Source of the DNA: Streptomyces venezuelae | GTDB taxonomy: Bacteria > Actinomycetota > Actinomycetes > Streptomycetales > Streptomycetaceae | Reading direction: 5' to 3' | Length of the DNA stretch: 64,000 nucleotides | Assembly: GCF_008642315.1 (NCBI RefSeq) | Contig: NZ_CP029192.1 | Span: 3,286,001 to 3,350,000, forward strand | Shown: positions 43,356 through 53,539 of the stretch, in pieces | Position numbering within the stretch: the first letter of the stretch is position 1 | Layout of the letters: each line of letters starts with the position of its first letter | Made by a program: the position numbers and the translations under genes | Notes under the pieces: generated by a model | What the model saw: the letters and a program-made list of their open reading frames with translations, nothing else | What the model was told of the DNA's origin: nothing | The model's database searches: none

Positions 43356-43946
43356 ATGTCTCTCGCACTTGACCCCGCCGCCCAGGACCTGCTCTTCCGC
43401 GAGGCCCGCACCGCGAACACCTTCACCGACGAGCCGGTCACCGACGAGCAGGTCCAGGCCATCTACGACCTGGTCAAGTACGGTCCGACCGCCTTCAACC
43501 AGTCGCCGCTGCGCGTCACCCTGGTCCGCTCCCCCGAGGCCCGCGAGCGCCTGGTGCAGCACATGGCCGAGGGCAACCGCCCGAAGACGGCCGCCGCGCC
43601 GCTCGTCGCGATCCTCTCCGCGGACAACGAGTTCCACGACGAGCTCCCCGCCCTGTTCCCGCACTTCCCGCAGGCCAAGGACGCGTTCTTCTCGGAGCGC
43701 CCGGTCCGCGAGCAGGCCGCCCTGCTGAACGCCGCGCTGCAGGCCGCGTACTTCATCGTCGGCGTCCGCGCCGCCGGTCTGGCCGCAGGACCGATGACGG
43801 GTTACGACCCGGCCGGCCTCCAGAAGGAGTTCCTGGACGACGACCACACCCCGCTGATGGTCGTCAACATCGGCAAGCCCGGCGAGGACGCCTGGTTCCC
43901 GCGCTCCCCGCGCCTGTCCTACGAGGACGTCGTCACCACGGTCTGA
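43356..43946 (+). CDS. Nitroreductase-family oxidoreductase (RutE/HadB-like)
   Basis: A 196-residue flavoenzyme resembling malonic semialdehyde reductase RutE. The FMN-binding and dimer motifs include FREARTANTFTDEPVTDEQV, IYDLVKYGPTAFNQSPLRVT, AALLNAALQAAYFIVGVRAA and GLAAGPMTGYD. The rut operon is absent nearby, so the physiological substrate is uncertain. The ATG at 43356 has AAGAAGG nine or so bases upstream, a conventional leader and a recognisable promoter (43266-43294). A strong terminator follows the stop codon. Confidence 0.88.
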   Translation: MSLALDPAAQDLLFREARTANTFTDEPVTDEQVQAIYDLVKYGPTAFNQSPLRVTLVRSPEARERLVQHMAEGNRPKTAAAPLVAILSADNEFHDELPALFPHFPQAKDAFFSERPVREQAALLNAALQAAYFIVGVRAAGLAAGPMTGYDPAGLQKEFLDDDHTPLMVVNIGKPGEDAWFPRSPRLSYEDVVTTV

Positions 43947-43967
43947 GTGACACACGCACAGCGACGC

Positions 43968-44004
43968 GTGAAGGGCCCCCGGCACACCGCCGGGGGCCCT
44001 TCAC
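43968..44004. terminator. Bidirectional terminator between nitroreductase and DUF4245 genes
   Basis: A perfect 16-bp stem (arms 43968-43983 and 43989-44004) with a 5-nt loop, placed between two convergent genes, 21 bp and 17 bp from their stop codons. Confidence 0.85.
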
Positions 44005-44021
44005 GTATACGACGCAATGCG

Positions 44022-44540
44022 TCAGGACATCTTCAGCGACTCGGCCATCTTCGCCAGCTGGTCGAAGGACGCCGTGCCCGTGACCACCGTCGTGGCGCCC
44101 TCGCCCTCGATCACCAGGGCGTCGTACTTCGAACCCTCGTACCGCTGCCAGGTGCGGCCGCCGATCTCGTCGGCGGCCTCCGACTTCGAGGCGTTCTGCG
44201 TGACCCTCTTGATGAACGCGGACGGCTTCTCCGTCGACTGCTCGATCGCCACGTACTGCTCGTCGGGGTCGAGGAAACCCAGGTGCCAGGTGTCGTGGTC
44301 GGCGCCGTTGAACCGCACGGACGTCGGCTTCCACGCCTTCGCCAGGCCTTCGGGCGCCGCCACGGGATAGGCCGCGGCCCGGCGGGCCGTCAGGAGCTCC
44401 ACGCGGTAGTCGACCCGCTTCACGGAGCTCTTGGACTCGTTGTGCGGGACGAAGATGTAGATCACGCCCGCGACGAGGGCGATCACCACCAACGACCACA
44501 CCATGTTCTTGACGGTCTGAGTGCCTTGTCTTCCTGCCAC
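44022..44540 (-). CDS. DUF4245 single-pass membrane protein
   Basis: A 172-residue protein: short basic N-terminus, one helix (VWSLVVIALVAGVIYIFVP), then an extracytoplasmic domain with RVDYRVELLTARRAAAYPVA, HLGFLDPDEQYVAIEQST and WQRYEGSKYDALVIEGEGAT. This is the DUF4245 pattern found in actinobacteria. No cofactor or catalytic motifs are evident. GTG at 44540; no ribosome-binding site is visible and the -10 is unclear. Divergent from glpX by 163 bp. Confidence 0.8.
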   Translation of the reverse strand: MAGRQGTQTVKNMVWSLVVIALVAGVIYIFVPHNESKSSVKRVDYRVELLTARRAAAYPVAAPEGLAKAWKPTSVRFNGADHDTWHLGFLDPDEQYVAIEQSTEKPSAFIKRVTQNASKSEAADEIGGRTWQRYEGSKYDALVIEGEGATTVVTGTASFDQLAKMAESLKMS

Positions 44541-44703
44541 GCCCCCATGGTCTCAGGCGCGGAACGCGCGCCTTCCCCCGGTCTCGCCCTCGGCCCCCAC
44601 CGCTCATGCGTGGGGCCCTCTGCTCATTTTGTCGGCCTACGGATAGAGTCGTTCACAATCCCTCATCCGGCCGTCGTCGTATCAAGCAGAAAGGTGCGCT
44701 CCG

Positions 44704-45735
44704 ATGACCGAGCATCATCTCCCGTCCGAGCTCGAGGTTTCCCCCGAGGCTCCCGACCGCAACCTCGCCCTGGAGCTCGTCCGGGTCACCGAGGCCGCCG
44801 CCATGGCCGCGGGCCGCTGGGTCGGCCGCGGCGACAAGAACGGCGCCGACGGCGCCGCGGTCAGGGCCATGCGGACCCTCGTCCACACCGTCTCGATGAA
44901 CGGCGTCGTCGTGATCGGCGAGGGCGAGAAGGACGAAGCCCCGATGCTCTTCAACGGGGAGCGCATCGGCGACGGCACCGGCGCCGAGGTCGACATCGCC
45001 GTCGACCCGATCGACGGCACGACGCTCTGCGCGAAGGGCATGCCGAACGCCATCGCCGTGCTCGCCGCCGCCGACCGCGGCGCCATGTTCGACCCGTCCG
45101 CCGTCTTCTACATGGACAAGCTGGTCACCGGTCCCGAGGCCGCCGACTACGTGGACATCAACGCGCCCGTCTCGGTCAACGTCCGCCGCGTCGCCAAGGC
45201 CAAGAACTCCTCCCCCGAGGACGTCACGGTCATGATCCTCGACCGCCCCCGCCACGAGGGCATCGTCAAGGAGATCCGCGAGACCGGCGCCCGCATCAAG
45301 TTCATCTCCGACGGCGACGTCGCGGGCTCGGTCATGGCGGTCCGCGAGGGCACGGGCGTCGACCTGCTGATGGGCATCGGCGGCACCCCCGAGGGCATCA
45401 TCTCGGCCTGCGCCATCAAGTGCCTGGGCGGCACCATCCAGGGCAAGCTGTGGCCCAAGGACGACGAGGAGCGCGGGCGCGCCATCGACGCGGGCCACGA
45501 CCTGGACCGCACGCTCTCCACGGACGACCTGGTCAAGGGCGACAACGTCTTCTTCGTCGCCACCGGCATCACCGACGGCGAACTGCTCCAGGGCGTGCGC
45601 TACCGCGCGGCGACCGCGTCGACGTCGTCCCTGGTCATGCGCTCCAAGTCGGGCACGATCCGCAAGATCGACTCCGACCACCGGCTCTCGAAGCTGCGCG
45701 CGTACAGCGCGGTCGACTTCGACCGCGCGAAGTAG
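44704..45735 (+). CDS. glpX: Class II fructose-1,6-bisphosphatase
   Basis: Gluconeogenic phosphatase (343 residues) that converts fructose-1,6-bisphosphate to fructose-6-phosphate. The metal/active-site motifs are present: [19 protein letters not shown] (the lithium-sensitive phosphatase signature) and [14 protein letters not shown] at 44704 with AAAGG upstream. A TAGAGT hexamer (44644-44649) lies about 55 nt upstream as a possible -10. Actinobacteria commonly rely on this GlpX enzyme. Followed by a terminator shared with the convergent whiB-like gene. Confidence 0.96.
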   Translation: MTEHHLPSELEVSPEAPDRNLALELVRVTEAAAMAAGRWVGRGDKNGADGAAVRAMRTLVHTVSMNGVVVIGEGEKDEAPMLFNGERIGDGTGAEVDIAVDPIDGTTLCAKGMPNAIAVLAAADRGAMFDPSAVFYMDKLVTGPEAADYVDINAPVSVNVRRVAKAKNSSPEDVTVMILDRPRHEGIVKEIRETGARIKFISDGDVAGSVMAVREGTGVDLLMGIGGTPEGIISACAIKCLGGTIQGKLWPKDDEERGRAIDAGHDLDRTLSTDDLVKGDNVFFVATGITDGELLQGVRYRAATASTSSLVMRSKSGTIRKIDSDHRLSKLRAYSAVDFDRAK

Positions 45736-45769
45736 GGCCGGCGGGCGGCCGGACCGGCAGCCGTACGCA

Positions 45770-45803
45770 GATGGGGGCGTCCCGTGCGGGGGACGCCCCC
45801 ATC
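45770..45803. terminator. Terminator between glpX and the whiB-like gene
   Basis: A 14-bp perfect stem (45770-45783 with 45790-45803) and a 6-nt loop lie between convergent genes. Confidence 0.8.
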
Positions 45804-45840
45804 GACGCACTCAGCAAGATGCGTGTGGTGTGCCGCGTGA

Positions 45841-46218
45841 CTATCCCGCCGCGGCTATCCCCGTCGCGTGCGCCGCTTTCTGCAGCTCCAGGTCGCGCCT
45901 GCGGCGCCGGGCCAGGACCACGCGGCGCTCGGCGGCGGTGAGGCCGCCCCACACGCCGTACGGCTCGGGCTGCAGGAGGGCGTGCTCGCGGCACTCGACC
46001 ATGACGGGACAGCGGGCGCAGACGCGCTTGGCGGCCTCCTCGCGGGAGAGCCGCGCCGCGGTCGGTTCCTTGGACGGGGCGAAGAAGAGTCCGGCCTCGT
46101 CACGGCGGCACACGGCCTCCGTGTGCCACGGGGCGTCATCGTCCCGATCCCGCACTGGCTCACGCTGGGCCGGAACAGCGGCGACCTGCAGAGACTGATG
46201 CGACGACGGTTGCAGCAC
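45841..46218 (-). CDS. WhiB-family iron-sulfur transcriptional regulator
   Basis: A 125-residue WhiB-like protein with the four [4Fe-4S] ligands Cys37, Cys67, Cys70 and Cys76 (C...CARCPVMVEC). The GVWGG beta-turn motif is at residues 88-92, followed by a basic C-terminus (RRVVLARRRRRDLEL) for DNA contact. Such proteins bind sigma factor region 4 and tune development or redox responses. The location beside glpX matches, from memory, wblI of S. coelicolor, so it is tentatively a WblI orthologue. GTG start at 46218 with AGGAG six bases upstream. Monocistronic. Confidence 0.93.
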   Translation of the reverse strand: MLQPSSHQSLQVAAVPAQREPVRDRDDDAPWHTEAVCRRDEAGLFFAPSKEPTAARLSREEAAKRVCARCPVMVECREHALLQPEPYGVWGGLTAAERRVVLARRRRRDLELQKAAHATGIAAAG

Positions 46219-46355
46219 GGTCTACTCCTGACGACGGCTTCGCGAGCGAGAGACGATGCAGCAAGCTCTACCCGCTGTGTGCGCGCCTATGCACTGAGTT
46301 CCGATGTCCGGAAGTCCGGACTCCTCGCGCCCCCCGAGCACTCCGGCGCACGCCG

Positions 46356-47015
46356 TCAGTGGCCGAGGTGCTTGCGCAGCTGCCGGTGCAGATCGCGGAC
46401 GATTCTGCCGCGCTTGGGCCGGGCCTCGATGCTGCCCATGACCGCCACACCGTCCACGAAGACGACCGGGGCGTCCTGGTCCGGGGAGTCGAGCGTGTCC
46501 ACCTCATAGCTCCCGAGGACGCCCGTGCCGCTGCCGCGCAGCGAGACGTTCTCGGGGACGCGGACCTCGACCGAACCGAAGACGGCGAACGCCTTGATGA
46601 CGACCTGGCGGTGTTCGAAGATCGCTTCGCTGAGGTCGATCTCGACGCTGCCGAACACGGCGTACGCATGGGTGCGCCGGCCCACGCGCCAGCGGCCGCG
46701 GCGCACCGAGCTGCTGAGCACCGCGACGAGGTTCTCGTCCGCCACCGGCGGCACGACGCCCGGGGACGGCCGGGACGGCGCGGGCTCGGGAGCGGGGCGG
46801 TGGGTGGACGGCTGCTCGTGCGCCGCCGGCAGGTCCCGCACCAGCGGTTCCAGGTCCGCCATGGTCTTGGCGCGGTAGACCCCGTCGATCCGCTCGGCGT
46901 GCTCTTCGGCGGTCAGGCGGCCCTCGGCCAGGGCCTCCCGGAGTATGTCCGCGGTGCGGTCCCGGTCGGCGTCGGAGGCACGGAGCGCTGAGGGCTGCTG
47001 CTTTTCGAGGTCCAC
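46356..47015 (-). CDS. DUF1707 protein with LiaF-like C-terminal domain
   Basis: A 219-residue soluble protein. The N-terminal DUF1707 helix pair is LRASDADRDRTADILREALA then EGRLTAEEHAERIDGVYRAK. A Pro-rich linker follows, then a beta-rich domain similar to the LiaF C-terminal/'cell wall-active antibiotics response' region (AYAVFGSVEIDLSEAIF; IKAFAVFGSVEVRVPENV; VDGVAVMGSIEAR). There is no membrane helix. The GTG at 47015 is preceded by TACGCT at 6 nt, so leaderless, and a palindrome covers the region upstream of that -10. It may be an envelope-stress-related cytosolic factor; function unproven. Confidence 0.85.
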   Translation of the reverse strand: MDLEKQQPSALRASDADRDRTADILREALAEGRLTAEEHAERIDGVYRAKTMADLEPLVRDLPAAHEQPSTHRPAPEPAPSRPSPGVVPPVADENLVAVLSSSVRRGRWRVGRRTHAYAVFGSVEIDLSEAIFEHRQVVIKAFAVFGSVEVRVPENVSLRGSGTGVLGSYEVDTLDSPDQDAPVVFVDGVAVMGSIEARPKRGRIVRDLHRQLRKHLGH

Positions 47016-47021
47016 ATCGGC

Positions 47022-47047
47022 AGCGTACCCAAACGCGATAGATCGCG
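47022..47047 (-). promoter_or_regulatory. Leaderless -10 and palindrome upstream of the DUF1707 gene
   Basis: TACGCT (complement of 47022-47027) is 6 nt before the GTG. CGCGATAGATCGCG at 47034-47047 (6-bp arms, 2-bp centre) lies between the -10 and the -35 position, where a repressor would block RNA polymerase. Confidence 0.5.
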
Positions 47048-47182
47048 ACTACCCCTGTGGACAACCGGCTGCCGGTTACTGAGCCTTACCTCACAAACCC
47101 GGCCGGGTCGGCGCGCTCTACGCTGGTTGACGCGTCGCCAATGGAGGCCGCGCCGCTGTCTGCCGAGTGAGGAATGGCCGTA

Positions 47183-48850
<1,668 letters not shown>

Positions 48851-48852
48851 CA

Positions 48853-48892
48853 CTACGGAGGAGCCCTCTTCCCGAAGAGGGCTCCTCCGTAG
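48853..48892. terminator. Terminator between class I fumarase and GDSL hydrolase
   Basis: A perfect 19-bp stem (48853-48871 with 48874-48892) with a minimal loop lies directly after the fumarase stop codon and 3 bp from the stop of the convergent hydrolase gene. Likely bidirectional. Confidence 0.85.
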
Positions 48893-48895
48893 GAC

Positions 48896-50455
48896 TCAGG
48901 CGAACCGCTGGTTGGCCGCCCCCGTGCACTTCTGCAGCCGCACCGGCTCCTTGGCCCCCGCGAGGGTCAGACAGAGCCCGGTGTCGGCGGCGGGACGCAC
49001 CGTCCCGGCGTCACGGACGAACTTCTGGTTGCCGCCGCCGTGGCAGTTCCAGAGCGTGAGCGCGGTGCCTTCCTTGTAGGCGCTGTCCGGTACGTCCAGG
49101 CAGCGGTCCTGGGTGAGGCCGGTGTGCAGCGAGCGCTGCCCGCCGGGGGCGTCGTCGTACCACCAGGTCTGGTTGCGGTTGCCGGTGCAGTCCCAGCCCT
49201 GGACCTTGGTTCCGTTGCGGCTCTCGGAGGCGTCGACGTCGACGCAGGTGCCGGTGGCCGCGTTCTTCAGGGGCTTGTACGCGTCGTCCCAGGCGCCCTC
49301 GTACAGCTTCGGGCTGCCCGTGCTCGCGGGGTCGGCACAACTGCCCTCGCGCCGGTCCGAGTTGTAGATCTGCGTGAGGCAGGACGCGAAGGCGGCGTGG
49401 CCGCGGGCGTTGGGGTGGAAGGACTGGCGCACCGAGTTGGAGTCCGGCGGGAACGGGTTCGACAGGTCCACGTACAGACCGCGCGCCCAGGTGTCCTCCA
49501 TGCAGACCTCGTGGCCGTGGAAGAGCCGCGAGTTGTCGAGGTAGGTGGCGCCCGCGTTCCTGGCGGCCTTGCGCATGCCGGTCTCGAAGGCCGGGACGGC
49601 GATGTTGCGGCCCCACTCCGTGTCGGAGTCGTAGCCGAGCCCGCCGCAGGCCAGTTTGCCGGGGAACTTCGGGTTGTCGCGGAAGTCCGGGCCGATCGGG
49701 CTCGGGTAGCCCATGGCGACGAGTTTGTAGTCGCCCTCCTGGTAGCCCGCGTCCTTCATGACGGTCTTCAGGTCGCGGATGGACTGCTCGACCTTGGGGA
49801 CGAGGGCGTCGACGCGCGCCTGCCAGCCGTCGTCGTACTTGCCGGCGCAGGGCCCCTGGAGGAGCAGGTAGCGGGTGACGCAGTCCGTCATCACGGGGGC
49901 GAACTGGAGGTCGTCGTTGGCGCCGATGACGAGCAGGATCGTCTTGATCTTCGTGTTGCGCGCCTTGACGGCGAGGTTGTCGCTCTGGACCAGCTCGTCG
50001 GCGTACTGCTTCTGACCGCCGATCCTGATGTTGACGGTCTGCGCGCCGGAGCAGGCGACGTTGTACGTCACGTCGGCGGGGATGCCGGTGCGGTGGATCG
50101 CGGTGTCCGGCGAGCGGTGGCACCAGTTGTCGGGGCCGTCCGTGCCCGGTTCGTACGTGCCGACGCCCTCGCCGGAGATCTCGCTGTCGCCGAGCGAGAT
50201 CAGGCCGGTCTTGCGCTCGGCCATGGGGCGCTCGGCGGGGCTGCCGTAGAGCTTGGTGGCCTCGGCCGCCCGGATCTTCTCCAGCTCGGGCGGCAGGGGC
50301 GTCGCGGCGTTCGCCCGCGCCCCGCCGCCGTCCGCCGCCTGGGCGGGTACGGCCGCGGCCGTGCCGAGCACGGCCGCCATCGCGACGGCCGCCGCGAACG
50401 AACATCGCAGCCGTCCCCTGCCGCCGCTTCGCCCGCTGCGTCTGATGCGCTTCAT
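48896..50455 (-). CDS. Secreted SGNH/GDSL hydrolase with ricin-type lectin domain
   Basis: A 519-residue exported esterase/lipase. The signal peptide ends AQA|AD near residue 40. The catalytic domain has the GDS block (LISLGDSEISGEG, Ser90), the Asn block VIGANDD and the His block SFHPNARGH. Several Cys pairs suggest disulfides. From about residue 385 a ricin B-like beta-trefoil follows, with QxW-type repeats (VQGWDCTGNRNQTWWYDD; LTLWNCHGGGNQKFV; LQKCTGAANQRF) for carbohydrate binding. ATG at 50455 with GGGGAGG upstream. Probably acts on esterified polysaccharide or lipid outside the cell. Confidence 0.92.
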   Translation of the reverse strand: MKRIRRSGRSGGRGRLRCSFAAAVAMAAVLGTAAAVPAQAADGGGARANAATPLPPELEKIRAAEATKLYGSPAERPMAERKTGLISLGDSEISGEGVGTYEPGTDGPDNWCHRSPDTAIHRTGIPADVTYNVACSGAQTVNIRIGGQKQYADELVQSDNLAVKARNTKIKTILLVIGANDDLQFAPVMTDCVTRYLLLQGPCAGKYDDGWQARVDALVPKVEQSIRDLKTVMKDAGYQEGDYKLVAMGYPSPIGPDFRDNPKFPGKLACGGLGYDSDTEWGRNIAVPAFETGMRKAARNAGATYLDNSRLFHGHEVCMEDTWARGLYVDLSNPFPPDSNSVRQSFHPNARGHAAFASCLTQIYNSDRREGSCADPASTGSPKLYEGAWDDAYKPLKNAATGTCVDVDASESRNGTKVQGWDCTGNRNQTWWYDDAPGGQRSLHTGLTQDRCLDVPDSAYKEGTALTLWNCHGGGNQKFVRDAGTVRPAADTGLCLTLAGAKEPVRLQKCTGAANQRFA

Positions 50456-50577
50456 TGCGCCTCCCCGGTGTGGTGTTACCCAGGGTTTTTACTGGTCAGT
50501 AGCAGGCTTGGGAATACCTGGAACAAGACAAGTGCTCAACTTTCTACGGGGTTTGAGCGGAGAGGTAGGTTCAGCGC

Positions 50578-51990
50578 ATGACCAGCGACGCCAGCGAAGG
50601 CCACACCGGCGAGTACCGGACCGAGCACGACTCGATGGGCGAGGTGCGGGTCCCCGCGCACGCCAAGTGGCGCGCCCAGACCCAGCGGGCGGTGGAGAAC
50701 TTCCCCATCTCGGGGCAGGTCCTGGAGCGCGCCCACATCGCCGCGCTCGCCCGGATCAAGGCGGCCGCCGCCAAGGTCAACGCCGAGCTCGGAGTGGTCG
50801 ACAAGGACGTCGCCGACGCCATCGCGGACGCGGCGGCCGAGGTCGCCGAGGGCCGCTGGGACGACCACTTCCCCGTCGACGTCTTCCAGACCGGCTCGGG
50901 CACGTCGTCCAACATGAACACCAACGAGGTCCTCGCGACCCTCGCGACCGAGCGCCTCGGCCGCGACGTGCACCCCAACGACCACGTCAACGCCTCGCAG
51001 TCCTCCAACGACGTTTTCCCGTCCTCGATCCACATCGCGGCCACGGGCGCGGTCAGCAACGACCTCGTCCCCGCGCTCGAACACCTCGCCGCCGCCCTGG
51101 AGCGCAAGGCCGAGGAGTTCTCGGACGTCGTCAAGTCCGGGCGCACGCACCTCATGGACGCGACGCCGGTGACGCTCGGCCAGGAGTTCGGCGGATACGC
51201 CGCCCAGATGCGGTACGGCGTCGAGCGGCTGCGCGCCTCGCTCCCCCGCCTCGCCGAACTGCCGCTGGGCGGCACGGCGGTGGGCACCGGCATCAACACG
51301 CCGCCCGGCTTCTCCGCCGCCGTCATCGCCGAGGTCGCACGGACCACGGGGCTGCCGCTGACCGAGGCGCGCGACCACTTCGAGGCACAGGGCGCGCGCG
51401 ACGGCATCGTCGAGACCAGCGGGCAGCTGCGCACGATCGGCGTCGGCCTGACGAAGATCGCGAACGATCTGCGGTGGATGGCGTCGGGCCCGCGCACCGG
51501 CCTCGCGGAGATCAGCCTGCCGGACCTCCAGCCCGGCTCCTCGATCATGCCCGGCAAGGTCAACCCGGTCATCCCGGAGGCCGCGCTGATGGTCGCCGCG
51601 CAGGTCACCGGCAATGACGCGACGGTCGCCGCAGCGGGCGCGGCCGGCAACTTCGAGCTGAACGTCATGCTGCCGGTCATCGCCAAGAACGTCCTGGAGT
51701 CGGTCCGGCTGCTCGCCAACGTGGCGCGGCTGCTCGCCGACCGGACCGTCGACGGCATCACCGCCAACCGCGAACGCGCCAGGGAGTACGCCGAGTCGTC
51801 GCCGTCCGTCGTGACGCCCCTGAACAAGTACATCGGGTACGAGGAGGCCGCGAAGGTCGCGAAGAAGTCCCTCTCCGAACGCAAGACGATCCGCGAGGTC
51901 GTCCTCGAGTCCGGCTACGTCGAGCGGGGCGACCTCACCCTGGAACAGCTGGACGAGGCGCTGGACGTGCTGCGGATGACGCATCCGTAG
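50578..51990 (+). CDS. fumC: Class II fumarate hydratase
   Basis: Iron-independent fumarase (470 residues) of the aspartase/fumarase superfamily. Signature motifs are [15 protein letters not shown] (C1), [20 protein letters not shown] (C2) and [11 protein letters not shown] (C3, catalytic Ser loop). The ATG at 50578 has TAGGTT (50566-50571) 6 nt upstream and no ribosome-binding site, so a leaderless mRNA is likely. It is divergent from the GDSL hydrolase and followed by a DUF402 gene after 42 bp. Confidence 0.97.
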   Translation: MTSDASEGHTGEYRTEHDSMGEVRVPAHAKWRAQTQRAVENFPISGQVLERAHIAALARIKAAAAKVNAELGVVDKDVADAIADAAAEVAEGRWDDHFPVDVFQTGSGTSSNMNTNEVLATLATERLGRDVHPNDHVNASQSSNDVFPSSIHIAATGAVSNDLVPALEHLAAALERKAEEFSDVVKSGRTHLMDATPVTLGQEFGGYAAQMRYGVERLRASLPRLAELPLGGTAVGTGINTPPGFSAAVIAEVARTTGLPLTEARDHFEAQGARDGIVETSGQLRTIGVGLTKIANDLRWMASGPRTGLAEISLPDLQPGSSIMPGKVNPVIPEAALMVAAQVTGNDATVAAAGAAGNFELNVMLPVIAKNVLESVRLLANVARLLADRTVDGITANRERAREYAESSPSVVTPLNKYIGYEEAAKVAKKSLSERKTIREVVLESGYVERGDLTLEQLDEALDVLRMTHP

Positions 51991-52032
51991 CGACACCGCC
52001 TCCCGGCGGAGGCAGGCGTCTAGTATCTGTCC

Positions 52033-52719
52033 ATGACAGACCTCGACGGGAAGACGGCGGCCGGTGGCGGGGTGGCGCGGTGGGCGCCCGGGGACCACAT
52101 CCTGTGGCGCTACCGGGAGAACTCCGGGAACCGGGTCCACATCTGCCGCCCCGTCACCGTCGTGCGGGACACCGACGAGCTGCTCGCCGTGTGGATGGCG
52201 CCCGGCACCGAGTGCGTGAAACCGGTGCTCGCCGACGGCACGTCCGTGCACGACGAGCCGCTGGCCACCCGCTACACCAAGCCGCGCACCGTCCGCCGCG
52301 GCCACTGGTTCGGCACCGGCGTCCTGAAGCTGGCCCGGCCGGACGAGCCGTGGTCGGTCTGGCTGTTCTGGGAGCCGGGCTGGCAGTTCAGGAGCTGGTA
52401 CGTGAACCTGGAGGAGCCGCGGGCCCGCTGGTCCGGAGGCGTCGACTCCGAGGATCACTTTCTGGACATCTCCGTGAGCCCCGACCGCAGCTGGCGCTGG
52501 CACGACGAGGACGAGTTCGCCGAGGCCCGCAGGGTCGGCCTGATGGACGCGGGAAAGGCCTCTGACGTACGCGCGGCGGGCCGCGCCGCGCTCGACGTGA
52601 TCGCCGCCTGGGGGGCACCGTTTTCGGACGGCTGGCAGCACTGGCGTCCCGATCCGTCCTGGGTCGTACCATCCCTTCCGGATGACTGGGACCGTACGCC
52701 CGCGCATGTGTCGTCATGA
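52033..52719 (+). CDS. DUF402 (FomD-like) phosphatase-type protein
   Basis: A 228-residue soluble protein with the DUF402 fold: ARWAPGDHILWRYREN, GVLKLARPDEPWSVWLFWEP, WYVNLEEP and the acidic metal-ligand block VDSEDHFLDISVSPDRSWRW then HDEDEF. FomD and related DUF402 members hydrolyse nucleotide-linked intermediates with divalent metals; the substrate here is unknown. The ATG at 52033 has TAGTAT (52021-52026) 6 nt upstream, so it is probably leaderless. Confidence 0.85.
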   Translation: MTDLDGKTAAGGGVARWAPGDHILWRYRENSGNRVHICRPVTVVRDTDELLAVWMAPGTECVKPVLADGTSVHDEPLATRYTKPRTVRRGHWFGTGVLKLARPDEPWSVWLFWEPGWQFRSWYVNLEEPRARWSGGVDSEDHFLDISVSPDRSWRWHDEDEFAEARRVGLMDAGKASDVRAAGRAALDVIAAWGAPFSDGWQHWRPDPSWVVPSLPDDWDRTPAHVSS

Positions 52720-52835
52720 GACCCTTGATGCGCCCCCGTGGTTCAAACGTAGGATCGTCCTCCGCAAGGGCGCACAGCAGTAACTCCGAGGGTCTGCGCG
52801 GTGCCTGACAGGAAGTCATCGAGGGGCGGCAGAAC

Positions 52836-53477
52836 GTGAGCGAGGACCGCAGAGGTCAGGCCGAGGCCTTTGACGCCATCGGGCAGCACTACGACGACGC
52901 CTTCCCCCACAAGGAGGGCCAGCTGGCCGCGGGGCGTCATCTCGCGACGGCGCTTCCCGCCGGTTCCCGCATCCTCGACGTGGGCTGCGGAACCGGTTTG
53001 CCGACCGCCCGGCAACTGACCGAATCCGGCCACTCGGTGCTCGGCACCGACATCTCGACGGGCATGCTGGACCTGGCGGGAAAGAACGTGCCGGCCGCCG
53101 AGTTCCGGCAGCTCGACATCGCCGACCTGAGGGCCGAAGGTCCCGGCGGAGTCGGCACATTCGACGGCATCGCGTGCTTCTTCGCCCTCCTGATGCTGCC
53201 GCGCGCGGAGATCCCCGAAGCGCTGCGGCTGCTGCACGGCCTGCTGCGGCCGGGCGGCCTGATGGAGCTGTCCATGGTCGAGGCCGACCTGGACGACGCC
53301 GCGATTCCGTTCCTGGGGCACACAATCCGGGTATCGGGTTACCTGGCGGACGAACTGCGGCAGGTCGTGCGGGACGCGGGATTCGAGATCACCGGCGAGG
53401 ACACGTATGCGTACGCTCCCGCAAGCACCGACGCACCACCCGAACACCAGGTCTTTCTGCACTGCCGACGCGGCTGA
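52836..53477 (+). CDS. Class I SAM-dependent methyltransferase
   Basis: A 213-residue methyltransferase with SAM-binding motif I ILDVGCGTGLPT, the acidic post-I residue in GTDIS, motif II/III around DGIACFFALLMLP and LRPGGLMELSM. The substrate cannot be read. GTG at 52836; a weak GAGG occurs well upstream. It lies 62 bp before the PP2C phosphatase gene on the same strand and might be co-transcribed. Confidence 0.88.
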   Translation: MSEDRRGQAEAFDAIGQHYDDAFPHKEGQLAAGRHLATALPAGSRILDVGCGTGLPTARQLTESGHSVLGTDISTGMLDLAGKNVPAAEFRQLDIADLRAEGPGGVGTFDGIACFFALLMLPRAEIPEALRLLHGLLRPGGLMELSMVEADLDDAAIPFLGHTIRVSGYLADELRQVVRDAGFEITGEDTYAYAPASTDAPPEHQVFLHCRRG

Positions 53478-53539
53478 GCGACGTGCAACGCTGGACGGCG
53501 CGCGGCGCGCGCAGCCCCGGACGGACGGATTCAAAACGC

